Assembly (NCBI GenBank): GCA_009684525.1
Contig: WKKR01000006.1
Coordinates: 166,624-230,623 of the forward strand
DNA from: Geobacter sp.
GTDB lineage: Bacteria; Desulfobacterota; Desulfuromonadia; Geobacterales; DSM-12255
Reading direction: 5' to 3'
Length of the DNA: 64,000 nt
The position numbers and the translations under genes are program-made. The notes under the pieces are model-generated. The model had not been told where the DNA came from, searched no databases, and saw only the letters and a program-made list of their open reading frames with translations. Below, one piece after another: positions 28,216-38,983 of this stretch; the stretch's first letter is position 1, and each line of letters begins with the position of its first letter.

Positions 28216-29283
28216 ATGACAAGTATCGTCGCTGCCATAGTCGTTCTGGGTGTCCTGATCTTCGTGCATGAACTGGGGCACTTCCTGCTGGCCAAGCTGT
28301 TCGGCATCGGCGTGGAAAAATTCTCCCTCGGCTTCGGCACCAAGCTGTTCGGCTTCAAGCGTGGCGAAACCGAATACCTGGTTTCTGCCTTTCCGTTGGG
28401 CGGATACGTGAAGATGGTGGGGGAGGGAGGAGACAGCGAACTCTCCGAGGAGGACAAGGCCCGTTCCTTTGCCGCCAAGCCTCCGCTGCAGCGGATCGCC
28501 GTGGTCGCGGCCGGTCCCCTCTTCAATCTGGCCTTTGCCTGGCTCTTGTTCATCATCCTCTACCTGATCGGCGTACCCGCGGTCACCAGCAAGGTCGGCG
28601 AGGTCCCCAAGGACAAGCCGGCTGCCCTTGCCGGTCTGAAGGCGGGCGACGTGGTGACCGCCATCGACGGCGCACCGGTCAACCGCTGGGACGACCTGGC
28701 AAACCTGATCGCCGGGAGCGGTGGCAAGCCGCTGGAGATCCAGGTCCGACGCAACAACGAAACCCTCACCTTCCGGGTCACGCCGGAAACCCGGAAGGGG
28801 AAGAACCTGTTCGGCGAGACCGTTTCCTCTCCGGCCATCGGCATCGTCTCGGCGGGCGAACAGGTGACCGACCACTTCGGTCCCGGCGAGGCACTGGTCA
28901 AGGGGAGCGTTCAGACCGTCACCGTCATCAAGCTGACAGTGCTGTCCCTGGTCAAGCTGGTGGAGCGGGCTATCCCCCTGGACACGGTGGGGGGGCCGAT
29001 CATGATCGCCAAGATGGCCGGCGAACAGGCCTCTGCCGGCGGGGTGAGTTTCCTTGCCTTCATGGCGCTTCTGTCGGTAAACCTGGGGGTCCTCAACCTC
29101 CTGCCGGTGCCTATCCTGGATGGTGGCCACCTGTTTTTCTTCAGCTGGGAGCTGGTATTCCGCCGTCCGGTGAGCATGAAAACCCGTGAGATCGCACAGC
29201 AGATCGGCCTGGCGCTCCTGATCGGCCTGATGGTGCTGGCGTTTTACAACGATATCATCCGTTATTTCGTCGGGCAGGGATAA
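28216..29283 (+). CDS. rseP: Site-2 metalloprotease RseP
   Basis: 355 residues, an intramembrane protease that cuts membrane-bound anti-sigma factors and signal peptides. Zinc motif H18-E-L-G-H22 lies in the first helix and the LDG motif in NLLPVPILDGGHLFFF. One PDZ domain is visible (about 118-185), where E. coli RseP has two, as is usual outside gammaproteobacteria. GGAG precedes the ATG. Confidence 0.94.
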   Translation: MTSIVAAIVVLGVLIFVHELGHFLLAKLFGIGVEKFSLGFGTKLFGFKRGETEYLVSAFPLGGYVKMVGEGGDSELSEEDKARSFAAKPPLQRIAVVAAGPLFNLAFAWLLFIILYLIGVPAVTSKVGEVPKDKPAALAGLKAGDVVTAIDGAPVNRWDDLANLIAGSGGKPLEIQVRRNNETLTFRVTPETRKGKNLFGETVSSPAIGIVSAGEQVTDHFGPGEALVKGSVQTVTVIKLTVLSLVKLVERAIPLDTVGGPIMIAKMAGEQASAGGVSFLAFMALLSVNLGVLNLLPVPILDGGHLFFFSWELVFRRPVSMKTREIAQQIGLALLIGLMVLAFYNDIIRYFVGQG

Positions 29284-29325
29284 TATGCCCGTGCACTCTG
29301 ATTCGCGGGATTTTTTCGGACTGGC

Positions 29326-30018
29326 ATGAGACTCCTGACCATCGACACGGCCACGTCTGTGTGCAGCGTGGCCATTACCGACGGCGAGCGACTCGTGGGG
29401 GAGTACCTGCTGGCAGGGGGCCCGGCCCTTTCGTCGCGGCTCTTCGATTGTATCGACAGCCTCTTGGCCGGGTGCCGCCTCTGTCTGGGCGACATGGACG
29501 GTTTCGGGGTTTCCATCGGGCCGGGTGCCTTTACCGGGCTGCGGGTGGGGCTCGGGGCGGTGAAAGGGATGGCGCTTGCCACGGGTAAGCCGATTGCCGG
29601 GTTTTCCTCCCTTGCCATGCTGGCCCTGAATGTCCCCATGGCCGATCGGCTGATATGCCCGCTCTTCGATGCCCGCAAGGACGAGGTCTACGCCGGCTTC
29701 TACCGTTTCGGCGAGTCGCTTAGATCGGCCGCACCCGATGCGGTCCTTTCCCCCGCCGACCTGCCCGCGCGGATAACCGAGCCGGCCCTGTTCCTCGGCG
29801 ACGGTGCGGTGCGCTATCGCGACCAGATCGCAGCGTCCCTGGGCAGCCTGGCCGTTTTCGCACCTGCCTATGCCCATACCCCCCGTGCGTCCCACGGCGC
29901 AACCCTGGCCCTGGCCCTGCTGCAACGCGGCGTACAGATCTCCCCCGCCTCTCTGCTGCCCACCTATATCCGGGCATCCGAGGCGGAAATGGCCAGGCAG
30001 CGACGGGAATCCGTATAA
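29326..30018 (+). CDS. tsaB: tRNA threonylcarbamoyladenosine biosynthesis protein TsaB
   Basis: 230 residues. TsaB is the non-catalytic partner of TsaD in making t6A37 in ANN-reading tRNAs. The ASKHA N-terminus LLTIDTATSVCSVAI and IGPGAFTGLRVGLGAVKGMALATGKP are diagnostic. It follows rseP by 42 bases. Confidence 0.93.
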   Translation: MRLLTIDTATSVCSVAITDGERLVGEYLLAGGPALSSRLFDCIDSLLAGCRLCLGDMDGFGVSIGPGAFTGLRVGLGAVKGMALATGKPIAGFSSLAMLALNVPMADRLICPLFDARKDEVYAGFYRFGESLRSAAPDAVLSPADLPARITEPALFLGDGAVRYRDQIAASLGSLAVFAPAYAHTPRASHGATLALALLQRGVQISPASLLPTYIRASEAEMARQRRESV

Positions 30019-30034
30019 CGGTTTTTTATTGATA

Positions 30035-30064
30035 TTGACAGGCATCCGTCAAATGCGTTATTTT
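30035..30064 (+). promoter_or_regulatory. Predicted promoter of ilvD
   Basis: TTGACA, 18 bases, TATTTT, beginning 17 bases after the tsaB stop and about 58 bases ahead of the ilvD ATG. Confidence 0.55.
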
Positions 30065-30121
30065 CTATGTTCACTTTTTTCCGCCATCTTGCCAGGCATT
30101 ACCACGACTTCGGAGTGATCC

Positions 30122-31783
30122 ATGCGCAGCGACATGATTAAACAGGGACTTGAGCGGACGCCTCACCGGGCCTTGATCAAGGGGACCGGGGTGCCGCAGA
30201 GCGAATTCTCCAAGCCGTTCATCGGCGTGGCCACCAGTTTCACCGACCTGATCCCGGGCCATGTCGGGATGCGCGACTTGGAGCGGTTCATCGAGAAGGG
30301 GGTCCATTCCGGCGGCGGCTATGCCTTTTTCTTCGGCATCCCCGGCGTCTGTGACGGGATCGCCATGGGGCACAAGGGGATGCACTATTCCCTGCCGACC
30401 CGTGAGCTGATTGCCGACATGGTGGAGTCGGTGGCCGAGGCGCACCGGCTGGACGGCCTGGTACTGCTCACCAACTGCGACAAGATCACCCCCGGCATGC
30501 TGATGGCCGCAGCCAGGCTCGACATCCCCTGTATCGTGGTGACAGCCGGGCCGATGCTCTCCGGCCGCGGCGAAGGGAACCGGAGATATTCGTTCGTCAG
30601 CGACACCTTCGAGGCCATGGCCCGCTACAAGGCCGGCGTCATCGACGCCAAGGAGCTGCAGGTCTGCGAAGACAACGCCTGCCCTGGCATGGGTTCCTGC
30701 CAGGGGCTCTTTACCGCAAATACCATGGCGATCCTTACCGAAACCCTCGGCATGAGCCTGCCCCGTTGCGGTACCGCTCTTGCCGTTTCGGCGCTGAAGC
30801 GGCGCATCGCCTTTGCCTCCGGCGAAAAGATCGTCGAGATGGTCAACAACGACCTGACACCCCGCAAGATCCTGACCAGGGCGGCATTCGAAAATGCCAT
30901 CCGGGTCGACCTGGCGCTGGGCGGGTCATCCAATACTGTTCTGCACCTTCTGGCCATTGCCCGCGAGGCCGGCGTCGACCTGCCGCTGGAGACCTTCGAC
31001 ACGCTGGCCAAGGATACACCGCAGATCGCTTCCATGAACCCTGCCGGCGAGCACTTCATGGAGGATCTCGATGTTGCCGGCGGCGTTGCCGGCGTGCTCA
31101 AGCAACTCGGCGACAAGATTCTCGACAACCCGACGGTGTTGGGGCTCTCCACCAGGCAGATCGCGGCAAGCATCGAGCAGGTGGACGAGACGGTCATCAG
31201 GCCGCTCACCGATCCGGTCAAGAAAGAAGGAGGGATAGCAGTCCTCTTCGGCAATATCGCGCCGAAGGGGGCTGTCGTCAAGCAGTCGGGCGTATCGGCG
31301 GCCATGATGAAGTTCGAGGGGACGGCCCGCTGCTTCGATGCAGAGGAACTGGCGATGGCGGCCATCATGGAAGGCCGGATCAAGTCCGGCGACGTGGTGG
31401 TGATCCGCTACGAGGGGCCCAAGGGGGGGCCGGGGATGCGGGAGATGCTCGCGCCGACTGCCGCCATCATGGGGATGGGGCTGGGCGACAGCGTTGCCCT
31501 GATCACCGATGGCCGCTTTTCCGGCGGCACCCGCGGTCCCTGCATCGGGCATATTTCGCCCGAGGCGGCAGAGGGTGGCCCGATCGCGCTGGTGCGGGAC
31601 GGCGACCGGATCCTTTTGGACATCCCCAACCGCACACTGACACTCATGGTCGATGAAACGGTCCTTGCGACCCGGAAGGCCGAATGGAAGGCCCCTGAGC
31701 CGAAGATCAAGGGGGGCTGGCTGGCACGGTATGCGAAAGTTGTCACATCGGCGCATACCGGCGCGGTCACTACGGCGGAATAA
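30122..31783 (+). CDS. ilvD: Dihydroxy-acid dehydratase
   Basis: 553 residues. Third step of isoleucine/valine synthesis, an Fe-S dehydratase. Cluster ligands are visible in [10 protein letters not shown] and [35 protein letters not shown] and the C-terminal [16 protein letters not shown] are conserved. Begins the ilvD-ilvB-ilvN-ilvC set. Confidence 0.97.
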   Translation: MRSDMIKQGLERTPHRALIKGTGVPQSEFSKPFIGVATSFTDLIPGHVGMRDLERFIEKGVHSGGGYAFFFGIPGVCDGIAMGHKGMHYSLPTRELIADMVESVAEAHRLDGLVLLTNCDKITPGMLMAAARLDIPCIVVTAGPMLSGRGEGNRRYSFVSDTFEAMARYKAGVIDAKELQVCEDNACPGMGSCQGLFTANTMAILTETLGMSLPRCGTALAVSALKRRIAFASGEKIVEMVNNDLTPRKILTRAAFENAIRVDLALGGSSNTVLHLLAIAREAGVDLPLETFDTLAKDTPQIASMNPAGEHFMEDLDVAGGVAGVLKQLGDKILDNPTVLGLSTRQIAASIEQVDETVIRPLTDPVKKEGGIAVLFGNIAPKGAVVKQSGVSAAMMKFEGTARCFDAEELAMAAIMEGRIKSGDVVVIRYEGPKGGPGMREMLAPTAAIMGMGLGDSVALITDGRFSGGTRGPCIGHISPEAAEGGPIALVRDGDRILLDIPNRTLTLMVDETVLATRKAEWKAPEPKIKGGWLARYAKVVTSAHTGAVTTAE

Positions 31784-31883
31784 TTGTGATCAAACCATAA
31801 TCTGCAGGGGCGAGCGGAATCTGCCCGTCAGGTCAGTGTCTGCGGCCCTGCGGTATGTATCCCTGTCTAGGGGAGGGAACCAT

Positions 31884-33584
31884 ATGAAAATGAATGGAGC
31901 ACGCATACTTCTGGAGTGCCTGAAGCGGGAAGGGGTCGATACGGTCTTCGGCTATCCCGGCGGCACGGTTATCAATATCTACGACGAGATCTTCAGCTTC
32001 AAGGAGATCCGCCATATCCTCCCTCGCCACGAGCAGGGGGGTGTTCATGCGGCAGACGGCTATGCCCGGGCGAGCGGCCGGGTCGGGGTTGCCATTGCCA
32101 CCTCCGGTCCGGGAGCCACCAACACGGTGACCGGCATCGCCACTGCCTACATGGATTCGGTGCCGCTGGTGGTGATCACCGGCCAGGTGCCGACGCCGCT
32201 CATCGGCAACGACGCCTTCCAGGAGGTCGACATCATCGGCATCACGCGCCCCTGCACCAAGCACAACTTCCTGGTGCGCGACGTGAAGGAGCTGGCGACC
32301 ATCCTCAAGAAGGCTTTCTACATCGCCCGCAGCGGCCGGCCGGGTCCGGTGCTGGTCGACATCCCCAAGGATGTGCAGATCGCCCAGACCGAATTCAAAT
32401 ATCCGGAACATGTGGATATCCGGGGGTACAAGCCGACCATCGAAGGGCATCCGAAGCAGATCGAACGGGCCATGGAGATGCTTTTGGCGGCAAAAAAGCC
32501 GGTGATCTACGTGGGGGGCGGGGTCATTTCCGGCAACGCCTCGGAGGAACTGACCAAGCTCTGCACGACCCTGAACGTACCGGTGACCACGACCCTCATG
32601 GGGCTGGGTGCCTATCCCGAGGACAGTCCCAATTCCCTGCGCATGCTGGGGATGCACGGCACATATTACGCCAACATGGCCATGACCTATACCGATGTGC
32701 TGGTGGCCATCGGGGCGCGGTTCGACGACCGGGTTACCGGCAAACTGACCACCTTTGCCCCCCATGCCAGGATCATCCACATCGACGTGGACCCGACCTC
32801 CATCAAGAAGAACGTGCGGGTCGATCTCCCCATTGTCGGTGACGTGAAGGACGTGCTCTTCAAGATGATCAAGGAGGTCGAAGCCCACCCGGAGAAGGTG
32901 AAGGCGTTCAAGGAGGCGATCAAGCCCTGGCAGGAGGAGATCGACGGCTGGAAGGCCAAGCACCCCCTGACCTACAAGCATGCCGCCACGGTGATCAAGC
33001 CCCAATACGTCATCGAGAAGCTGCGTGAGCTCTCCGAGCCCGACGCCATCATGGCGACCGACGTGGGACAGCATCAGATGTGGACCGCCCAGTTCTTCAC
33101 CTTTACCAAACCGCGCACGCTCCTGTCGTCGGGGGGGCTGGGCACCATGGGTTACGGTCTTCCGGCAGCCATGGGCGCACAGGCGGCATTTCCCAAGCGC
33201 CAGGTGATCGTGGTCTGCGGTGATGGCGGTTTCCAGATGAACATGCAGGAGATCGCCACCATGGTGCAGAATCGCCTGCCGGTGAAAATCTGCATCCTCA
33301 ACAACAATTTCCTCGGCATGGTGCGGCAGTGGCAGGAGCTCTTTTTCGACAAGCGCTACTCGCAGACCTGCATGGAGCTCCCCATCGACTTCATCAAGCT
33401 GGCAGAGGCGTTCGGCGCCAAGGGGTTCCAGGCGACCAGGCCGGACGAGGTCGAGAGCGTCATCAAGCAGGGGTTTGCCGAAAAGGGACCGGTGATCATG
33501 GAGTTCAAGGTCGCACGGGAGGAGAAGGTCCTCCCCATGGTGCCCGCAGGGGCATCCCTGAACGAGATGGTTCTCAACGCCTAG
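31884..33584 (+). CDS. ilvB: Acetolactate synthase large subunit
   Basis: 566 residues. TPP-dependent condensation of two pyruvates (or pyruvate plus 2-ketobutyrate). GYPGGTVINIYDE opens the PYR domain with the catalytic Glu in LPRHEQGGVHAADGYAR; the TPP motif is GDGGFQMN...ILNNN near 445-475. GGGAGGG lies six bases before the ATG. The frame is open further up but over the intergenic region only. Confidence 0.96.
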   Translation: MKMNGARILLECLKREGVDTVFGYPGGTVINIYDEIFSFKEIRHILPRHEQGGVHAADGYARASGRVGVAIATSGPGATNTVTGIATAYMDSVPLVVITGQVPTPLIGNDAFQEVDIIGITRPCTKHNFLVRDVKELATILKKAFYIARSGRPGPVLVDIPKDVQIAQTEFKYPEHVDIRGYKPTIEGHPKQIERAMEMLLAAKKPVIYVGGGVISGNASEELTKLCTTLNVPVTTTLMGLGAYPEDSPNSLRMLGMHGTYYANMAMTYTDVLVAIGARFDDRVTGKLTTFAPHARIIHIDVDPTSIKKNVRVDLPIVGDVKDVLFKMIKEVEAHPEKVKAFKEAIKPWQEEIDGWKAKHPLTYKHAATVIKPQYVIEKLRELSEPDAIMATDVGQHQMWTAQFFTFTKPRTLLSSGGLGTMGYGLPAAMGAQAAFPKRQVIVVCGDGGFQMNMQEIATMVQNRLPVKICILNNNFLGMVRQWQELFFDKRYSQTCMELPIDFIKLAEAFGAKGFQATRPDEVESVIKQGFAEKGPVIMEFKVAREEKVLPMVPAGASLNEMVLNA

Positions 33585-33587
33585 GTG

Positions 33588-33703
33588 GCTTCGCCAAAGG
33601 TCCGGCTGCGGCGTTGCTCTGCGTCGCACGGCGCTCAACGTACTGATGTACGCCTCGCGCCCTGCTCCTGGCGCGCCTTGCATCCGGAGCCTTTTGCTGT
33701 GCC
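33588..33703 (+). repeat. Imperfect long palindrome inside the ilvB-ilvN gap
   Basis: The left part (CAAAGGTCCGGCTGCGG) pairs imperfectly with the right part (TGCATCCGGAGCCTTTTG), around a central perfect hairpin CGTAC-TGAT-GTACG. The compact fold with GC-rich arms resembles multicopy intergenic repeats. Copy number cannot be seen from one window. Confidence 0.5.
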
Positions 33704-33740
33704 GCGATAAACACTATTTTTTAGGAGGAGGTTATTCCTC

Positions 33741-34232
33741 ATGAAGCATACGATTTCCGTGCTGGTCGAAAACGAGTTCGGGGTGCTGTCGCGGGTTGCG
33801 GCCCTTTTTTCCGGCCGCGGCTTCAACATTGATTCGCTCTCCGTGGCACCAACCAACGACGAGACGATCTCCCGGATGACCCTGGTCACCCGGGGGGATG
33901 ACCAGATCCTGGAGCAGATCACCAAGCAGCTCAACAAGCTGATCGACGTCATCAAGGTCATCGATTTCACCGATGGCAGCGCCATCGACCGGGAGATGGC
34001 CCTGATCAAGGTAACTGCGGAAGACGAAAGCAGGGCCGAGGTGCTGCGGATCGTCGACATCTTCCGCGCCAAGATCATTGATGTCACACCCCGCTCCTAC
34101 ACCATCGAGGCAACCGGATCGCCGGTCAAGATCGACGCCATCCTCGAACTGCTCCGTCCGCTCGGCCTGAAGGAACTGGTCAGGACCGGGCCGGTGGCCA
34201 TCGGCCGGGGCGCCAAGGGGTGGAAAGGGTAA
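33741..34232 (+). CDS. ilvN: Acetolactate synthase regulatory subunit
   Basis: 163 residues. It begins with an ACT domain (HTISVLVENEFGVLSRVAALFSGRGFNIDSL) that binds valine for feedback control, then the C-terminal region FRAKIIDVTPRSYTIEATG. AGGAGGAGG precedes the ATG. It pairs with ilvB upstream across the palindrome. Confidence 0.96.
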   Translation: MKHTISVLVENEFGVLSRVAALFSGRGFNIDSLSVAPTNDETISRMTLVTRGDDQILEQITKQLNKLIDVIKVIDFTDGSAIDREMALIKVTAEDESRAEVLRIVDIFRAKIIDVTPRSYTIEATGSPVKIDAILELLRPLGLKELVRTGPVAIGRGAKGWKG

Positions 34233-34283
34233 CCGTTATCGACTCCGCATCGTGGCACTGCCCGGCGGATGCAAGCTCGATAG

Positions 34284-35330
<1,047 letters not shown>

Positions 35331-35349
35331 TTATTCCGACCCCGTTCTG

Positions 35350-35388
35350 AGAGGCCGGACCTGGGGATTTCCCGGGCCGGCCTCTTTG
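35350..35388 (+). terminator. Terminator of the ilv operon
   Basis: A 9-bp stem AGAGGCCGG/CCGGCCTCT plus an inner partial stem ends in a short T tract. Confidence 0.65.
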
Positions 35389-35419
35389 CGGTTTGCACCG
35401 GAAAGGAAAACTCAGCCTG

Positions 35420-36061
35420 ATGCGCAACAACTCTACTCCCGTGGCGATGGAAGGCATCCCCTTTATCCTCGGCGGTGCCCTCCTTACCGTGGTTCTCTTG
35501 CTGCTACACTGGCTGTTGCCGGCCCTGGCGGCGCTGGTCTTGACCCTCTTCATCCTCTACTTTTTCAGGAACCCGCAACGGACGGTCCCTGGCGACGAGA
35601 ACGCCGTCCTGGCACCGGCGGACGGGAAGGTCATCTATCTGGGCGATGCCTTCGAGGAACACCTGGGGAAGGAAACGACCAAGATCAGCATCTTCATGTC
35701 GGTCTTCAACGTGCATATCAACCGGGTGCCCGTTACCAGCACGGTAACGGATACCTTCTACATCCGGGGGAAGTTCCTGGATGTGCGCGATGAACGGGCC
35801 ACCTTCGAGAACGAGCAGAAGGGGCTGGTGCTGGAAACGGCAAAGGGATGGAAACTGGTGGTTGTGCAGGTGGCGGGACTCATCGCCCGGCGGATCGTCT
35901 GCTATGCGGAAAAGGGTACCCCGCTGGTACGGGGGAAGCGCTACGGGCTGATCCGTTTCGGCTCGCGGCTCGACGTCTACCTGCCGAAAGAGACCGTCGT
36001 CAGGGTGAAAATGGGCGACACGACCGTTGCTGGCGAAACGATTCTGGGGATCCTGCCGTGA
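35420..36061 (+). CDS. psd: Phosphatidylserine decarboxylase (short form)
   Basis: 213 residues. It makes phosphatidylethanolamine. The self-cleavage site that makes the pyruvoyl group is in RFGSRLDVYLP (the G-S pair). N-terminal membrane segment (about 17-45), FRNPQR and NVHINRVP are family traits of the short bacterial/archaeal PSD group. The ATG has AAAGGA about 12 bases upstream; a TTG nine codons earlier is the alternative. The stop overlaps the pssA start. Confidence 0.93.
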   Translation: MRNNSTPVAMEGIPFILGGALLTVVLLLLHWLLPALAALVLTLFILYFFRNPQRTVPGDENAVLAPADGKVIYLGDAFEEHLGKETTKISIFMSVFNVHINRVPVTSTVTDTFYIRGKFLDVRDERATFENEQKGLVLETAKGWKLVVVQVAGLIARRIVCYAEKGTPLVRGKRYGLIRFGSRLDVYLPKETVVRVKMGDTTVAGETILGILP

Positions 36062-36846
36062 ACAACGATACGGAAAAGGTTGACCGCAGCGAAAGCATTC
36101 GGAAGGGGATCTACATCCTCCCCAACCTGTTCACCACCGGCAGCCTGTTTGCCGGCTTCTACAGCATGGTGGCGACCCTCTCCGGCGATTACCGGACCGC
36201 TGCCATCTGGATACTCGCCTCCTCCATCTTTGACGGACTGGATGGCAAGGTTGCCAGGGCTACCGGCACCACCAGCAAATTCGGCGTCGAGTACGACTCC
36301 CTTGCCGACGTGGTCTCCTTCGGAGTGACGCCGGGGCTGCTCATGTACGCCTGGGCCCTGCGCCCCTTCGGGCGGCTCGGTTGGGTGGCGGCCTTTCTTT
36401 TTGTCGCCTGCGCTGCCCTGCGCCTGGCGCGCTTCAATGTCCAGGTCAACACGGTGGAAAGCAAGCGCTTCATTGGTCTCCCCACGCCGGCGGCTGCCAG
36501 CATGGTCTCGGCGACCGTGCTTTTGTTCTACCATTTCGGCTGGCCCAGCTCCTTCAAGAAGCTGGCGATCTTGGCACTCATCTATTTCCTCGCCTTCCTG
36601 ATGGTCTCCAACGTCAAGTACTACTCCTTCAAGGACCCCGAGCTGATCAAGCGGCAACCGTTCGGCTTCCTGGTCCTGGCGGTTCTGCTCTTCATCGTCG
36701 TGGCTGCCGAGCCGGTGCTGATGCTGTTCGTGATCTTTCTCTGCTATATCCTTTCAGGTCCCATCGCCTTTTTCGTGACCTGGCCGCGGCGCCGGCGGCT
36801 GGAAAAGGCTATCCATAAAGGGCATGAAACCTCCCGCAATCTTTGA
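36058..36846 (+). CDS. pssA: Phosphatidylserine synthase
   Basis: 262 residues with about eight membrane helices. It condenses CDP-diacylglycerol and serine. The CDP-alcohol phosphotransferase motif is complete: DGLDGKVARAT...GVEYDSLAD, with the D-x2-DG-x2-AR-x8-G-x3-D-x3-D spacing. GTG start overlapping psd by four bases couples the two steps. Its substrate comes from cdsA in this window. Confidence 0.94.
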   Translation: MNNDTEKVDRSESIRKGIYILPNLFTTGSLFAGFYSMVATLSGDYRTAAIWILASSIFDGLDGKVARATGTTSKFGVEYDSLADVVSFGVTPGLLMYAWALRPFGRLGWVAAFLFVACAALRLARFNVQVNTVESKRFIGLPTPAAASMVSATVLLFYHFGWPSSFKKLAILALIYFLAFLMVSNVKYYSFKDPELIKRQPFGFLVLAVLLFIVVAAEPVLMLFVIFLCYILSGPIAFFVTWPRRRRLEKAIHKGHETSRNL

Positions 36847-36942
36847 ACGACCGGCCGGGATATCCGGCTGCCGGGACGCCCTGAGCCGACATCCCATTTT
36901 ATGCGGGTCTGTGAATATCTTTACGCCATTCGATTTTATTAC

Positions 36943-36972
36943 TTGACAACAAACTGCTGTTTTATTTACTCT
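36943..36972 (+). promoter_or_regulatory. Predicted promoter of the leuA leader
   Basis: TTGACA, 18 bases, TACTCT in an AT-rich stretch just upstream of the T-box leader. The -35 is perfect; the -10 is weaker. Confidence 0.55.
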
Positions 36973-36989
36973 CGGTTAAAATCAGCAAA

Positions 36990-37272
36990 GGCAGTGAAGA
37001 GGAGTAGTAATCCTGACCCTTGGTCAAGAGAGCCGGTGGGTGGTGCGAACCGGTCCAAGAAGGGATGAACTCGCCTCAGAGCCGCTCCCGCGAGGGGGGA
37101 AGCCCCGGTAGTCGGAGACGTAGCGCCAACGTAACGGGCGAAATAAGGCCTTTCCAGAGATTCTTTGCGCGTTCCGTACGGAGCATGTCAGCAGAGATGC
37201 AATGGATCGGTGAAATGGGTGGTACCGCGGAGATAACCTCTGCCCCATGTTTGGGGCAGAGGTTTTTTTTCG
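36990..37272 (+). ncRNA. Leucine T-box riboswitch upstream of leuA
   Basis: The hallmark T-box GGGTGGTACCGCGG is at 37217-37230. It is followed by a 13-bp terminator stem AACCTCTGCCCCA/TGGGGCAGAGGTT (37235-37264) and T run. Upstream, a stem I region begins GAGGAGTAGTAA and holds GATGAACTCGCC, in which CTC (37070-37072) is a plausible leucine specifier codon. Uncharged tRNA-Leu would pair with specifier and T-box, favour the antiterminator and let leuA be transcribed. The leader ends about 30 bases before the leuA ATG. Confidence 0.93.
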
Positions 37273-37302
37273 TTTGTGGGTAAATACGAGGAGGTAACGA
37301 GC

Positions 37303-38859
37303 ATGGCAAAGGCAAAGAAAAAAGACGAGCAGCAGCTGATCAGGATCTTTGATACCACGCTGCGTGACGGTGAGCAGTCGCCCGGCAACAGTATGAACAT
37401 TGAGGAGAAACTGCGGGTAGCCAAACAGCTTCAAAAACTGAATGTCGACGTCATCGAAGCGGGATTCCCCATCGCATCGGAGGGAGATTTCGAGGCGGTC
37501 AAGCGGATTGCCCAGACCATCAAGGGCCCCGAGATTGCCGGCCTCTGCCGCTCCAGCGACAAGGATATCGACCGGGCCTGGGAAGCGCTCAAGTATGCCG
37601 GGGACAAGGGGCGGATCCATACCTTCATCGCCACCTCCGATATCCACATGAAATACAAGCTGAAGATGGAGCCGAAGAAGGTTCTGGAGGCGGCGGTCAA
37701 GGCGGTGAAGCGCGCCAGCTCCTACACCCCCAACGTGGAGTTTTCCTGCGAGGATGCCGTCCGGACCCGTCTCGACTTCCTTGTCGAGGTGGTGGAAGCG
37801 GTCATCGATGCCGGGGCGACCACGGTCAACATCCCGGATACGGTCGGCTACACCATCCCCTTCGAGTACTTCAACATCATCAAGCACTTAAAGGATAACG
37901 TGCGCAACATCGACAAGGCGGTGATATCCGTCCACTGCCACAACGATCTCGGGCTGTCGGTCGCCAACTCGATCGCCGCGGTCCAGGCCGGTGCGGGCCA
38001 GGTGGAATGCACCATCAACGGTATTGGTGAGCGGGCCGGCAACTGCTCGCTGGAAGAGTTCGTCATGATCCTCAAGACGCGTAACGACATTCTCCCCTTT
38101 GTCACCAACGTGCAGACCGACCAGCTGACGCCGGCGAGCCGGCTGCTCTCCACCATTACCGGTATCGGCGTGCAGCCCAACAAGGCGGTGGTCGGCGCCA
38201 ACGCCTTTGCCCACGAGTCGGGCATCCACCAGCATGGTGTGTTGATGGAGAAATCGACCTACGAGATCATGACCCCTGAATCGGTCGGTCTGAAGGCGAA
38301 TGTCCTGGTGCTCGGCAAGCATTCCGGCCGCCATGCCTTCAAGAAGCGCCTGGTGGAACTGGGCTACGACCTTTCCGAAGAAGATATGAACCGCGCCTTC
38401 GATAAGTTCAAGTCGCTGGCCGATCTGAAGAAGGAGGTCTTCGACGAGGACCTGGATGCCCTGATCGCCGACGAAGTGATGCGACCCAGCGAAAAGTACA
38501 AACTCGACCATATCACTGTCACCTGCGGCTCGTTTGCCGTGGCTACCTCGACCGTGCAGTTGGAGATCGACGGCATTGCGGTCCGCACCGCCGAACTGGG
38601 GGACGGCCCGGTTGATGCCACGCTCAAGGCGATCAAGAAGCTGACCAAGACCAAGTGCAAGCTCCTGCAGTACAATGTCGGTTCTATCACCGGCGGTACC
38701 GATGCCCAGGGCGAGGTTACCGTGCGGGTGGCTGACGGCGACAGAACCGTCACCGGGCGTGGTTCCTCCACGGACATCATCGAGGCCTCGGCCAAGGCGT
38801 ACATCAACGCCCTGAACCGCCTTTCCTCCCAGAAGGATCGTTTCGTCGAGGCGCTCTAG
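37303..38859 (+). CDS. leuA: 2-isopropylmalate synthase
   Basis: 518 residues, the full form with regulatory C-terminal domain. It joins acetyl-CoA and 2-ketoisovalerate, the first leucine-specific step. FDTTLRDGEQSPGNSM and HCHNDLGLSVANS carry metal ligands; the C-terminal leucine-binding allosteric domain follows residue 390. GAGGAGG lies eight bases before the ATG. The T-box leader controls it, and a terminator follows. Confidence 0.97.
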   Translation: MAKAKKKDEQQLIRIFDTTLRDGEQSPGNSMNIEEKLRVAKQLQKLNVDVIEAGFPIASEGDFEAVKRIAQTIKGPEIAGLCRSSDKDIDRAWEALKYAGDKGRIHTFIATSDIHMKYKLKMEPKKVLEAAVKAVKRASSYTPNVEFSCEDAVRTRLDFLVEVVEAVIDAGATTVNIPDTVGYTIPFEYFNIIKHLKDNVRNIDKAVISVHCHNDLGLSVANSIAAVQAGAGQVECTINGIGERAGNCSLEEFVMILKTRNDILPFVTNVQTDQLTPASRLLSTITGIGVQPNKAVVGANAFAHESGIHQHGVLMEKSTYEIMTPESVGLKANVLVLGKHSGRHAFKKRLVELGYDLSEEDMNRAFDKFKSLADLKKEVFDEDLDALIADEVMRPSEKYKLDHITVTCGSFAVATSTVQLEIDGIAVRTAELGDGPVDATLKAIKKLTKTKCKLLQYNVGSITGGTDAQGEVTVRVADGDRTVTGRGSSTDIIEASAKAYINALNRLSSQKDRFVEAL

Positions 38860-38886
38860 CCTTACCGGTAGCAACTGTTCCACGAC

Positions 38887-38919
38887 AAGGGGGTGTCTGG
38901 AGGCACCCCCTTCTTTTTT
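38887..38919 (+). terminator. Terminator of leuA
   Basis: Stem AAGGGGGTG/CACCCCCTT with an 8-base loop, then a T run. Confidence 0.85.
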
Positions 38920-38983
38920 CCTTAGAATTTGCTTTTTTCGGGCGCAAGTCAGCAGCGTATCTGCCGATGACAATAGGTATCCC

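Noticed and set aside
28210..33683. Antisense open frames over 600 codons opposite rseP-tsaB and ilvB
   Set aside because: They lie wholly opposite conserved genes, have no ribosome site or family match, and arise from high-GC third-position bias.
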